A DNA stretch of 64,000 nucleotides from Rhizophagus irregularis (lineage: Eukaryota > Glomeromycota > Glomeromycetes > Glomerales > Glomeraceae). The position numbers and the translations under genes were made by a program. The notes beneath the pieces are model-generated. The model saw only the letters and a program-made list of their open reading frames with translations, did no database searches and had not been told where the DNA came from. Of the stretch, positions 1 through 9,847 are shown piece by piece. The stretch's first letter is position 1. Every line of letters starts with the position of its first letter. Location of the stretch: contig NC_089429.1 of the NCBI RefSeq assembly GCF_026210795.1, forward strand, positions 62,001-126,000, written 5' to 3'.

Positions 1-663
1 CAAATGTAAGTCAAAAAGAAGTAAGTTGAAGTAAGTTAAAAAAAGTTGAAAGAGTTTTTTGGAGGTATATATACTTGTAAAAACTTCATTTTGACTAGAC
101 GCGGTGGCTTGTTATAAGTTTATCAGGCGAAAGAAATGAATCGCATCTCATGAGTAATTATCACGAGTATTTATTAATTACTATTACGCAATTTTTCGGT
201 TGTACAGTTGACTATATTTGACTAATGTGGCTTTTTGTATAAAAAAAATAAAACGCAGTAACTCTCTTACTCCGACGCAAAAGTATCGGACTTGTCCTCG
301 TGGTATTTTCTTGACCTGATCAAAAATGCAGATCTATGCATAACAATAAATGTATTTTTCTTGACCCGATCCAAATAATGGAATTTTCTTGACCCATAAA
401 TATAATCAAGTATTTTCCCGAAAAAAAAATCCGAATTTTTCGGAATTCTATGTACACTTCCGAAGATAAAAAAATTTGCCACTGAGAATTACCCTTTTAG
501 GCTGATCTGTGGCTTGTGCTTAAACCATAATCATGTGTTTTTCAGAAAGAATATTCCGAAAGTTTATATTAACTATATCTGGTATATTATCATAGTTTAC
601 TCCTGAACGCTAAAAAAAAAAATATTTTCGATTTTAATTTCATATAAACGAGCAATTATAATG
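1..663. other. AT-rich stretch, no gene seen
   Basis: I see no supportable gene. A short open frame on the minus strand (267-482) is Phe/Lys-rich and has no recognisable motif. Runs of A and T are frequent. Confidence 0.6.
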
Positions 664-1150
664 TGTGTACTTGGTCTTTGATATTTTTCGTGGACTTGTA
701 ACTTGTGTATGACCTTTTATTTTAATTTATTTGATCTTAATACATGGGCAATAATATGGTCTTTCGCGTCTAATGAGCAATTTAATTCATGTATAGCGGC
801 CTCTTATTTTAATTTTTAATGGGTAATGTTAATTCATATTCTTATTTGATTTTAATACTTTTTCATGGACAATTTTAATTTATGTCTTTCCATTTGATCT
901 CTAATATTTTTCGTAGGAATTTTTATTTATGGTGATGGTCTGATTTCTAATGAGCAATTATAATTCATATATAGTGGTCTTTCTATTTGATCTTTAATAT
1001 TTTTATGAGTAATTTTAATTTATATATGGCGGCTTTCATATTTTGATCTTTAATACCTACCCTTTCGTGAATTTAATTTATGTATGATGGTCTTATTATT
1101 ATTTGATCTTTAATATTTTTTTTGTGAGCGTGCGATAGTCTTTTCATTTA
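664..1150. repeat. Degenerate tandem repeat, unit about 60-70 bp
   Basis: A motif of the type TTTGATCTTTAATATTTTT followed by a GAGCAATTTTAATTTATG-like stretch and a TGGTCTTTC-like end recurs about eight times with many substitutions and small gaps. Clear instances lie near 720-790, 845-920, 950-1010, 1010-1080 and 1085-1130. No coding capacity is seen. Confidence 0.6.
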
Positions 1151-1330
1151 ATTATTCACAGATTTTTAATTTATATGTAATAAATGCAATTTTTTTTTTG
1201 GAAAATATCATTTATTATATAAAAATATGCACAATTTAATATTTTACGTAGTTGAAAATAAAATGTTTATTTTGTATCACTAATATCAAAATATACAATT
1301 CACCAACCTGATACATATATTATTTCTAGT

Positions 1331-1715
1331 CTAGATTTTCATGTTTGTCCTTTCTTTCCAATTCTTTATTAATCCAATTTTTAATCACTGTTAATGTTGT
1401 ATCACATTTAGGTATATCAATATTATTGTACATACGAGATACCATTGATTGATTAAAACCAATATCATTAAGAGAAATATCCCTTATTTCTCGAGCTATT
1501 CTATATTGACTTGGAACATCAAGGGTTTTCCTATAATCTAAAATTATTTTAAATTCTTTAAGTATCTTTGATTCTTTGCTTGTAAAAACTCGTGTTCTTT
1601 TAGGTTTCCATTGTTCATTTAATTTATCTTGATCTTGGGATTTGTGATTAGAACTAGAATTATAAAATGTATTAGTATTATCGGCAATATGCTATTATTG
1701 TTAATTTAATAATAA
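1331..1715 (-). pseudogene. C-terminal piece of a decayed DDE-type transposase gene, possibly a separate exon
   Basis: An open frame of about 120 codons on the minus strand ends with TAG at 1333-1331. It has no early ATG. It reads as a hydrophilic segment (KPKRTRVFTSKESKILKEF) followed by a helix-turn-helix-like stretch (IAREIRDISLNDIGFNQSMV) and a Lys/Glu-rich end. Its upstream edge follows AATAG, which fits a splice acceptor, so it may be the last exon of the transposase remnant just upstream. The assignment rests on position and orientation; the HTH reading is tentative. Confidence 0.45.
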
Positions 1716-1744
1716 TAATTAATATAAATAAATAATTATCTCCT

Positions 1745-2815
1745 ACGCATTAACTTTTCAGCAATTAAATTTTGTGTTGATTTTAAGGTTTGAGTACGAA
1801 TTCCAATATATTCATCAATAGGCAAATTCTTTTTACCAATATCCAAATTTTTGACAATATTATTTTCTACTTCTACTGTCGCCTGGTTCTATTCTTAATA
1901 GCCGGTACCAAATTACTCCATAAAACAATCGTCTTCCACCAAACTTTTTCTAAGTAGTTTTTTAAATTGACACTATAAAAAGGATTTATAATTGATTTTC
2001 CTGTGGTATCTAATTGTACTTCAATTTTAATATCTAATTGTAATATTAATAACTCGTAATTACTATGATGGTTTTGTAAAATCTTCAATAAAAAATTACC
2101 ATCTTCCATAGTATATGTCCAAGCATTTAATTCATTACATTGTAACAAATTTGATATATATATTAAATCTTCGTTCTCATCTTCAAGATTTTGATTAGAT
2201 TCAAAATTTAATTCCGGCAAATCATACAAATTATCATTATTAAAATTATTAAATCTATTTTTTCTAACCAAAATTACTTTTTCGTTAATTAAATTTAATT
2301 TTTTTTGTAGCATTAACCACTCCCATTTATCTATTTCATTTTCTACATCTTGAATATTTTCCTTTACTCTTACTGAATTCCACACTCGCATCACAAATTT
2401 TGCCAAAATTTCTCGATTATTACCATTTCAATTATAAATTTTTTTGATCTAATATGGTATCATATTGCTCTTATAGCATGTCCAAAGCACCAAGCAACTA
2501 AAATTTTAGAATTATCAAACTCTTGATTTGCTACAATATTTCCAACTATTCTTTTAAAATACTGATCTGGTGTCTTATTATTATATTCTTTCAACACTGC
2601 CACCAATATATTACGTGCACAATCAGTATTAATTAAGTAAGGAATAGAATTAACATTAAACAATTGTAATTCTTTTTGTCTATAAATATTCAAATAATGG
2701 CAAAGATTATTAGATTTGTTATAAGTTCAAATACATCTATAGGCGACGCATCTGATCCTTTACCTAATGAATAATGATGAGCCAGTTCCATGACACACCG
2801 AGTTGTTTCTCAAAA
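1745..2815 (-). pseudogene. C-terminal half of a DDE-type (MULE-like) transposase, broken by frameshifts
   Basis: Joining frames on the minus strand gives a continuous transposase-like protein. It begins at about 2815 (TRCVMELAHHYSLGKGSDA) and shifts frame near 2705. It then continues with INTDCARNILVAVLKEYN and AWCFGHAIRAI, shifts again near 2460, runs through 2406-1873 with NPFYSVNLKNYLEKVWWKTI, and ends with VENNIVKNLDIGKKNLPIDE. From memory, this pattern resembles the C-terminal half of a transposase family common in Rhizophagus: an Asp-containing block, an ILVA..K helix, then an NPFY/NxxVEN block. At least three frame breaks make it non-functional. Its missing N-terminal half appears to lie at 10870-12180 in the same orientation. 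Confidence 0.6.
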
Positions 2816-3122
2816 TCACGAGATGATCGGCTAATCAGATTTCGGAAAAAATTCATAGATTTGCGATCATCCTTTTTTTCCCATATTCATATCAGGGCAA
2901 GCTATTAGGATAGGTTATCTCCCGCAGATCAAAGGAGTTTTTTATTCACATGCATGTAGATTAATTTACACAGTATTGCATATCAATTTCGCAGATGTAG
3001 TTAAAAAAAGGACAAAGTTCACTATGTGGACAAACTAATACTTTTTATTTATTTATGCATAATCAAAAATGAAAAATCTGGACACGCGTGTCCGGGCGCA
3101 GTAATGTGGCGCAGTAAACAAA
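2816..3122. other. Gene-poor spacer between transposase remnant and RING gene
   Basis: I see no gene or clear repeat. It contains the 3' flank of the RING gene on its high-coordinate side and AT-rich sequence elsewhere. Confidence 0.5.
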
Positions 3123-4379
3123 TTATTGATTTGCTCTCAAGACACCAGCTATTACATGATAAACATTATTATCAGATAAATTTAATATAAATCTAGCGGG
3201 AAAAGTTCTAATTCGTGCTATTTTCGATTTACCAATACCATTAAAAAGCTTATAGAGCTTCTCGGCCCTTTCCATCCTCTTTCGCAAAGCTTCATCAGAA
3301 AGTTCTGTTACGGAGATTTGTTTCCTAACTTCATCTTTAACGAGAGCTTCAGCTCCATACTTACCATGACTGGGTTTTAATTCCTTATATCGCAAGTGTA
3401 AAGCTTCTCCAAAGTCGAAATATCGATTGATGACATTCCGTGTTGCATCTTTATTTTTTTCTTCGGCTTGGTCTATCATACTGGATAGATGAAAAAAATT
3501 ACCAGAGTTTAGTGACGCATTCGATTCTTCCAAATCTTCATTATTGGAATTATCGGTTAATAACTCTTCGATAAGTTTTTTCAGCATAGAAGGGACGCCT
3601 TCCTTATTAGATGTCTTCTGCTTCTTACTTGACGATTTTTCGGGTAAATCACTAGAGCGTTTCTGGGCGGTACTCGAAGCCTGTTCTACTGGAAACGATT
3701 CCATATCATCGGCTGAAGTACAGGTAGGACATCTTTTGTGTAGATCGTTAATACAATCTAAATGCACAGCATGTTTACAGGATAAAAAGACGGTATCTTT
3801 CTGGAAATCTATGGAGATTTCTTCGGAACATTTCTCACATATAGGGCGTTGGATTTGACCGCTAGAGAGTTCCTTTGAAATCGAGTCATCCACATTTTTG
3901 GAATTGCCAGGCGTAGTACTAACAACTTCAATAGGGCTGGTTGCCTGGTCAGAAGTTTCTTTAGTGGCCTCAATAGAACTTGATGCCTGGTCAGTAGTCT
4001 TGGACGAACTTTGTTCCTCTCCGCCTAATATCCCTAGTTCGTTCATAAGAATTACATCAGCGTCCTCATCCACGGGAGTTTGATCTCCTGAATCCACTTG
4101 CTTGGAGGTAGTATCTGTAGTCGGGGTTGTAGCCTTGTCTTGCGATCCCTTTTCCTTAAAAAGATCCGGAGAGAGAAAAGTTTCAATATCTCTATTACAA
4201 TCCTTATTCGGGCATCGCACTTCTCCATTCACCAGATACTTTTCGAGACACTTCTGGTGAAATATGTGTCCACATGAAGCTAGGGTAAATTCTTTGTATG
4301 GCGGGTTCGATGCAGAATAAATCCCTTTTCCATATAATGAGCATGGATTCACATCCGGGATACTGATATGCCATAGCAA
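3123..4379 (-). CDS. Protein with two RING-type zinc fingers and a helical C-terminal domain
   Basis: A 418-codon open frame, probably a ubiquitin-ligase-type protein. RING 1 covers about residues 13-61: C13, then Tyr16 where a second Cys is expected, then SCGHIFHQKC and CPNKDC. RING 2 (residues 181-220) is complete: CEKC, SCKHAVHLDC and RCPTC, a C3H2C3 pattern. Between them is a Ser/Thr/Gln-rich linker with a repeated SSKTTDQA/KETSDQA motif. A basic SSKKQKTS stretch near 250 could be a nuclear signal. Residues 315-415 form a helical domain (RYFDFGEALHLRYKEL, RMERAEKLYKLFNGIG) that recurs in the gene at 8819-9808. The first codon of the frame is TTG. In-frame sequence extends upstream to a TAG at 4418-4416 and aligns with the start region of the decayed paralogue at 33292, so the true 5' end is lost or in another exon. 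Ligase function is inferred only from the RINGs. Confidence 0.7.
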   Translation of the reverse strand: MLWHISIPDVNPCSLYGKGIYSASNPPYKEFTLASCGHIFHQKCLEKYLVNGEVRCPNKDCNRDIETFLSPDLFKEKGSQDKATTPTTDTTSKQVDSGDQTPVDEDADVILMNELGILGGEEQSSSKTTDQASSSIEATKETSDQATSPIEVVSTTPGNSKNVDDSISKELSSGQIQRPICEKCSEEISIDFQKDTVFLSCKHAVHLDCINDLHKRCPTCTSADDMESFPVEQASSTAQKRSSDLPEKSSSKKQKTSNKEGVPSMLKKLIEELLTDNSNNEDLEESNASLNSGNFFHLSSMIDQAEEKNKDATRNVINRYFDFGEALHLRYKELKPSHGKYGAEALVKDEVRKQISVTELSDEALRKRMERAEKLYKLFNGIGKSKIARIRTFPARFILNLSDNNVYHVIAGVLRANQ

Positions 4380-4479
4380 GAGTGCTAGTATAGCGGAGGA
4401 TATTTTTTGCGAGCGCTACGATGTGTGTTCTATCCATACCTCTTCGTATACGGCTGAAGAGCCTTGAGCAAAAAAAGAT

Positions 4480-4770
4480 CATTTTGTTTTATATTACTTG
4501 CTAAATTTCGCAGGAGAAAACATTCCCCGGATCCTCACTAGCAATTACGCATTGCATTTCGTCATTCCGTTAATCTCCCTGCAAATCGATAAAAATAACG
4601 AAGGATTAGCATATTTATCTCCAAACCCCATATGCGAAATATTGATTGCTGGAAAAATATCCATACCTGAATATTGTTTTGTTAATATGATACTAGCGTG
4701 GCCAAAGACAGCCAGAGGAGCTTTTGTGCCCCAGTTCGCAATTTGCCCCAAATTGAAATAATTACTATAT
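4480..4770 (-). promoter_or_regulatory. Conserved 5' flank of the RING gene
   Basis: About 280 bp immediately upstream of the minus-strand RING gene recur upstream of the RING pseudogene at 33292 and, without a RING gene, at 8205-8560. Shared landmarks read on the gene strand are ATACTAACAAAACAAT-like, CGCATATGGGGTTTGGAGAT-like, TTATCGATTTGCA, a block around ACGGAATGA, ATGCGTAATTGCT and GGGAATGTTTTCTCCTG. A TATAAAAC-like stretch lies just before the gene. Conservation next to three copies suggests a promoter, although recent duplication alone would also explain it. Confidence 0.5.
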
Positions 4771-5002
4771 AAAGGGTATAGTGCTGGTACTGCCTTAAGG
4801 CATTATAAAAATGGGTCAGTAATGGGTCGATAATTTAGGCCGAATTGCGATTTGGGGTACAACAGTCTTCCGCACATACCCTATCTTTTAACAACACACA
4901 TGTTAAAAATACGTACTCGAGTTACGGGCGAAACTTTATTAATATTTATGTGAGAATACAAGGCGAAAAACTACATATTTACTTGTGACGTAATAACATA
5001 AT

Positions 5003-5628
5003 CTATTTCGGTTTATAATCTTTTGAATTATCCTTGTAACCTTCGTCAGTGTCATACGAACCGCCCATGTATGAAGCGGATCTTATGGGTGGTCTTTCAT
5101 CAAAATATGGGTTTTCGTTGTATTCACGGGCATTAGGAATTAATGGTTCACCACTAGTACCAACAGCTCTGGAACAGGATTGAATGCAGTTCGCCGTAAA
5201 TAAGTTATACGGTGTATTCCCGCCGGCGGATTCGAAGATATCTTCGACTGTAGTGTTTGGATTGGCCGTATGAAGACTCACTACATGAAAATTATCCTTA
5301 TTTTCGACATCCTCCCATGGAACAATCTGGGTGGAATTTCCATTCTTATCCCGGTCAAAAAAACCTTACCCTGGTCAATAAAATATTGGTTAGTTCCGTC
5401 ATCGTAGTCACCACTAGTAGTTCCCACAGTAGTAACTAAAAGCCCTTGATGAGGAACTCCTAATGCTGATAAACTCTGGGAAAAAATTTCATCTCCAGGT
5501 TCGATTGGGCGTTGAAGTACTTGCACAAATTCAACTTCTTGCTTATATGGATTGTTTTGTTCCATAATAAGTGTTGGAGGATAGAAATCAGAAGTCTCTA
5601 AGCTTCCAAATGAAAAAGGTTGGCGCAT
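5003..5628 (-). pseudogene. Papain-fold-like (LRAT/NlpC-type) protein split by a one-base frameshift
   Basis: Two minus-strand frames, 5628-5281 and upstream-extended 5281-5003, form one protein of about 208 residues if one T is added to the seven-T run near 5368. The first frame then runs on in the second (DRDKNGNSTQIVPWEDVENK) instead of ending at 5281. It starts at an ATG (MRQPFSFGSLETSDF). A PHQGLLV motif in the first half and YNLFTANCIQSCSRAVG in the second resemble the His and NC signatures of permuted papain-fold families such as LRAT-like proteins; this fold call is an inference. The C-terminus is polar and disordered-looking. The break is in a homopolymer, so a sequencing error is as likely as a true lesion. 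Confidence 0.5.
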
Positions 5629-5764
5629 GACCTATGAAGTTGGCAATAATTTTTTTTAAAGTTATTTTTGATCAATATTATTATTGCTAAACTATAACCT
5701 TTATGAATGAAGAGTGAATGTGTATTTGTCAAGAGTACGTTTGGTTAATACAAGTCCCCGACTA

Positions 5765-6037
5765 CTATCTCCACCTACGAAACATGTTTTTCGGTTTCGA
5801 TTTCGTCCATTCCCACCTACAAAACATGCGTTGCACGTTTTTTCGGCTTCGACCAGTTATCCGCCTACGAAACACATATTGCATGTGCTTTTTCGGCTTC
5901 TCCTGGAACCGCCCAGATCCACCTACTGAAACATACGAAATGTTTCTCGGTTTCACAACACCTACGAAACACAAGAAAATGTTTCGAGGCCTATCCCACC
6001 TACCAAAACACAAGGAGTGTTTCTCGGCTTCGCGGAT
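5765..6037 (+). repeat. Six-copy tandem repeat built on CCTACGAAACA ... TTTCGGCTTCG
   Basis: Six imperfect units begin at about 5769, 5814, 5861, 5920, 5957 and 5996. Each has an ACCTACGAAACAT-like start, a spacer often containing its reverse complement (ATGTTTCG), and a TTTCGGCTTCG-like end. Unit length is about 37-60 bp. Long open frames cross the repeat on both strands, but I treat them as repeat artefacts. The neighbouring DNA up to 6318 holds the 5' region of the next gene and nothing else that I can identify. Confidence 0.7.
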
Positions 6038-6318
6038 GGGAACTTGTATTATTGCAAAAGTACTAGAGAAAAGTAGTGAGAAAAAATGTTCTATTTTGAG
6101 ATATTTATATATTGAAGTATCATCATTTTAAGGGGAAAAATCATTATTACTTTGATCACGTGACGGATATCACATAAGTTGAATCGCGTTCGATCAGCAG
6201 TAAGAATTACGCGTTAACTTGACTTCGTACTTTGTACTTCACAACAAGTTTCTTTTAAAGTCACCTTTTCTTTCTGTTTCATCACATTCTTAAATAAATT
6301 ACGCGTTACATTTTTACA

Positions 6319-7871
6319 ATGGCTAAGTTGTTAAAGTGGCTCAAAAGGAATCTTAAGGGCAATATTAAAGGAACACTAGAGGAAACGATCAAACATTTGA
6401 TTTCGTTAAAACCTCCAAAATGTAATAGTGAGGCGTTGAAGTCTTCCTTACGAGATCTGATGAAAAACGATAAAGTGATACGTAATGAATACGAATCACT
6501 AAACATGTGGCTTAACGCTGATGTTCCTGAGAAAGTGAAAAATAAAAGACTAAGAGTTATTGATAAAGATAATCGAGCTGTTTTCAAGAAAGTAAGAGTT
6601 GTACAGTACAATATTTCTTACGGAACACAAACACAAACACAAAATTCAAATAGTACAGCAAAAGAAGTACAAGTAGTTCCTACAAATGATAAAGAATTGC
6701 AGGAAAGTGATGAAGAACAAGCAGTCCCTACAAATGATAAAGAATCGCAGGAAAGTGAAGAAGTACATGCAGTTCCTGCAAATGATAAAGAATCGCAGGA
6801 AAGTGACGAAGAACAAGCAGTTTCTACAAATGATAAAGAATCGCAGGAAATAGATATACGAAGTTGGGAAGTAAAAGAAGAAGAGGGGGAAGTTTTAGTT
6901 CATCCATCATTTTCACGAATTCCGCAAAAGTTCTCATTCTCGCCATCGAAGCAAGGTTCGTATGTTGAGCCAATACTAGAACACGTTGAGAGAGCACTCT
7001 TTAGATTCCTTGTGAAAAATCAGGAATATATACCGTCCAATATTGTGAAAGAATTCGCAATTAAATGCCACCCTCCGCGAAATGTTGATTTCTCGGACGC
7101 CGATTTACTTTGTCTCTTGAACTTTATCATAAAAAATAGTTCTTTGTTTACGGTTCCTAATTCTGATCAAACGCTGTTCCATGGAGAATATAAACTGAAA
7201 CCGTTAGATATTCTTAAATCATTCAAAACTGAAGCAAGAAATCACCATGCACACGGAATAACGCAAATTGAAGGAAGGTGGTGCGACGAAAAACTTCAAA
7301 GACTGTCGACTTTGTCATTAGAATTAGTCAATTGCCTTGGTAAGTTTTGTATGGATATCATTCATACAGTATTTTAAATATTTATTAAGAACAATTTTTT
7401 TGTGTAATCTATTTTATAATAGGAGACGAAAACGCATATGAGTTATTATTGAGAATTAAACTGGAGCTTAATTCTGAACTCGAGGAACAATGTGTTTCAT
7501 CAATGAAAAGGAAATATGAAGAAAATGAAGATAAATTTCATGAAAAAAAGAAAAGGATGGTAGAAATAGAACTCGGAGAGTTGGTTGATTTCGCTCTTGA
7601 TATAGTAAATAAACTTAATTCAACAAATGAAGGACATCTAAGTCAAATAGTGCGACTAGCTGTCGATGAAGACAAGGTATTTTTAAAGATTTGGAAATCT
7701 TTAGCAACCCGAAAGGACGAGAATGAAAGGATTCAAAAGTTTATTTCTCTGATGAATGTCCTTTTTGATATGGTGAGTATTTCAGACGTATCTCGAATGC
7801 TTAGTATAATATCCGATTTTACAACTGATTTCATAATATTATACTCAACAGAATTTAAAGACCAAGAGTGA
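6319..7871 (+). CDS. Two-exon gene of unknown function with four acidic peptide repeats
   Basis: Exon 1 is 6319-7339 and exon 2 is 7423-7871. The 83-bp intron has GTAAGT at its start and AATAG at its end, is phase 1, and rejoins the frame exactly (LVNCLG to DENAYELLL). The protein is about 489 residues and starts at ATG 6319. Residues 1-100 are basic and helical. Residues about 117-180 hold four tandem copies of a 16-18-residue unit (VPTNDKESQESDEEQA). After about residue 215 comes a compact part (ILEHVERALFRFLVKNQEYI) ending in HHAHGITQIEGRWCDEKLQ and a helical tail. I recognise no domain. No signal peptide or membrane segment is seen. It is probably lineage-specific. It lies opposite in strand to the cassette genes around it. 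Confidence 0.75.
7340..7422 (+). other. Spliceosomal intron of the 6319-7871 gene
   Basis: The intron is 83 bp and AT-rich, with donor GGTAAGT and acceptor ATAATAG. Removing it joins two frames that are otherwise separated by a stop. Confidence 0.85.
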
Positions 7872-8204
7872 AACAATTTGAGAATATTAAAAATTTGACT
7901 TTCCTTTTCCGATAATTATCAGCAAGAGCTTTAATTTGTTAGTACAACAGTTTATATTACTTAATAAAGTATTATGCATAACTTATCGAATAATTATATA
8001 AGTAAATCTTGATCATACATATTTGGTTAGGTAGCATAGTTTTATGCGAAGTTAAAAAAAAAATAACATGCGCAAATAATTTATATTTTTCCAATGCACT
8101 GGTTAAAAAACAAAGCCGATATGGGCAAAAATCCGCCTTCTTGGTTGAAGCCAGAGAAAAATATATCACAATAAGTTAGAATCATTTACTGTTAACTGCT
8201 TTCT
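7872..8204. other. AT-rich spacer, no gene seen
   Basis: A short minus-strand frame (7972-8169) has no motif. I see nothing else. Confidence 0.5.
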
Positions 8205-8560
8205 GGGCATGAACTTTACTGGCAATTATGCACTGCATTTCGCCATTCATTAGCTCCTTGCAAATCGATAAAAATGACTTCATGATTTGCATACGACTCT
8301 CGTTAGGTGAAATAACCAGAAAATGTTCAAATGGAATTAGCTCGTAATTTTGGAGGAATAGAATTTAATGCTAAAATATTTTGGCGATTTTCTTAAAACA
8401 TTGAATAATAATAATCCATGGTTCTATAAACCAATTCCAACAGAACAATTATTCGATTCAAATTTAAATAATTCTGATGATATCCCAAACCCCATATGCG
8501 AAATATTGATTACCAAAATATATTCGAATATTGTTTTGTTAGTATGATTCTAGCGTGAAC
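8205..8560 (-). promoter_or_regulatory. Orphan copy of the RING-gene 5' flank, with an insertion
   Basis: The stretch 8205-8290 matches the gene-proximal part of 4500-4620, and 8480-8560 matches the distal part (CCCATATGCGAAATATTGATT and TTGTTTTGTTA). About 190 unrelated bases (8290-8480) separate them. It lies downstream of the minus-strand gene at 8819-9808, where a RING gene would be expected by analogy with the second cassette, but no RING gene follows it. It looks like a leftover from duplication or from movement of the RING gene. Confidence 0.55.
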
Positions 8561-8818
8561 TGGAAACATGACACGAAATAAATGCGAGATATATATGTGA
8601 ATCTCACCTGCCCCCTTGATCCATCGATCTGCGGGGTGAGAATGAAATAACTCAAATTAATTTTGCAGAAAATCAAGTGATAGATTATTTCTGAGCTATA
8701 CGAAGAAAAAAAGAGAATTTCTCTGATATCGACTACTGCGCATAATACAGTATATAAGCCACCCACGGATAATTCAGTCTATGCAAATATGTGATTCACT
8801 TGATAATCTCCTAGGCGG

Positions 8819-9808
8819 TTACCGGAGAGATGATTGGAGAGGTTTTTCTTTCATATTTTCCGTCAGATAATAATAACCTCTATCACATTCACCATATTCA
8901 TTATATCCACCGTATCCATTATATCCATCATCATCCGAATCGTCTGGCATCTCATCTCCAGAATTACTATCGGGATCAGAGTCATCATTACATGAATTGG
9001 AGCCACCATCTTGCGTATTATCTGGATCTGGCCGAAGGCGCTGAAGCAAAGGGACCTCTTCATTCGCCTCATCGAAATACACATCGTCATCATCTGAAGT
9101 GGTGGTGTTCACTTTAGTGGGATTCGTCTCATTGAAAAACATATCTTTATCAAACCACGCCTCTTCCTTGGAATTATCAGAAGAATTAGAGACATTGACT
9201 AATGGAATAGGTGCAGTTGATTCTTTTGGAGGCGAGACCTCCAATACATTAATTTGATCGGATCCCTCTGGGACCTCGTTATCTTGTTCTACGTCCTCGG
9301 AATCATCAGTGAATTCCATATCGGGATTTTTGGTAAAGTGATCCATGACTCTTTGAATTTCTTCGTTGGTAAATTTTGAAATACTGTTCGCACTGTATGA
9401 TTTAATATATATGACCTTATCTAACCCTATTGTTTCAGTCAACCTGTAAATCTTCCTAGCTCTTTCGATTTTCTTATACAGAGCGGGACGCTTAGTGTCG
9501 GGATTCTGCGCAAGTATGAAATCATAAATTAGTCCTTTGGCTTTTTTCATGCCTACTCTATCTCTAGCCATGATTTCGTCAATGGTTTTATCAAATGCTA
9601 TAATAAAAATTCTCCAGCATAAAATTTCCGCCTGGTTAGCTTTTATCGATACATCTTCTGCATCACAAGCTTTTTCATATAAGTTAGCTATATTTTGTAA
9701 GATATCCGATTTTTCCTGACCCGAGGTCAGCGAAATTTGCCAAGAAAAATTTTTTATTATTACATGCGAAAAATAAATACAAAGTTCGGGACTGTGCCCG
9801 TGATACAT
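8819..9808 (-). CDS. Protein with the same helical domain as the RING protein and a long acidic tail
   Basis: A 329-codon frame starting at ATG 9808. Residues about 40-165 (LYEKACDAEDVSIKANQAE, LYKKIERARKIYRLTETIGL, SYSANSISKFTNEEIQRVM) form a helical domain also found at the C-terminus of the RING protein at 3123-4379. From memory this is a very common domain in Rhizophagus proteins. Residues 170-310 are Asp/Glu/Ser/Asn-rich and probably disordered. The last residues are Tyr/Gly-rich (NGYGGYNEYGECDRGYYY). The first 30 residues fit the family less well, so a different start or an upstream exon is possible. It lies about 40 bp downstream of the SAM gene's original end, in the same orientation. 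A 3' relic of a paralogue lies at 32704-32960. Function is unknown. Confidence 0.65.
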   Translation of the reverse strand: MYHGHSPELCIYFSHVIIKNFSWQISLTSGQEKSDILQNIANLYEKACDAEDVSIKANQAEILCWRIFIIAFDKTIDEIMARDRVGMKKAKGLIYDFILAQNPDTKRPALYKKIERARKIYRLTETIGLDKVIYIKSYSANSISKFTNEEIQRVMDHFTKNPDMEFTDDSEDVEQDNEVPEGSDQINVLEVSPPKESTAPIPLVNVSNSSDNSKEEAWFDKDMFFNETNPTKVNTTTSDDDDVYFDEANEEVPLLQRLRPDPDNTQDGGSNSCNDDSDPDSNSGDEMPDDSDDDGYNGYGGYNEYGECDRGYYYLTENMKEKPLQSSLR

Positions 9809-9847
9809 GACGTTTCTATGCTAATGATGGCGGACTATTTTACATGA

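Noticed and set aside
3544-4083. Plus-strand genes opposite the RING gene
   Set aside because: They are shadow frames of the RING coding sequence on the minus strand.
5714-6131. Protein-coding gene across the CCTACGAAACA repeat
   Set aside because: Frames on both strands are open only because the repeat lacks stops; the peptides are repeat translations without a known fold.
8830-9117. His-rich plus-strand protein
   Set aside because: It is the antisense of the Asp/Asn-rich tail of the 8819-9808 gene.
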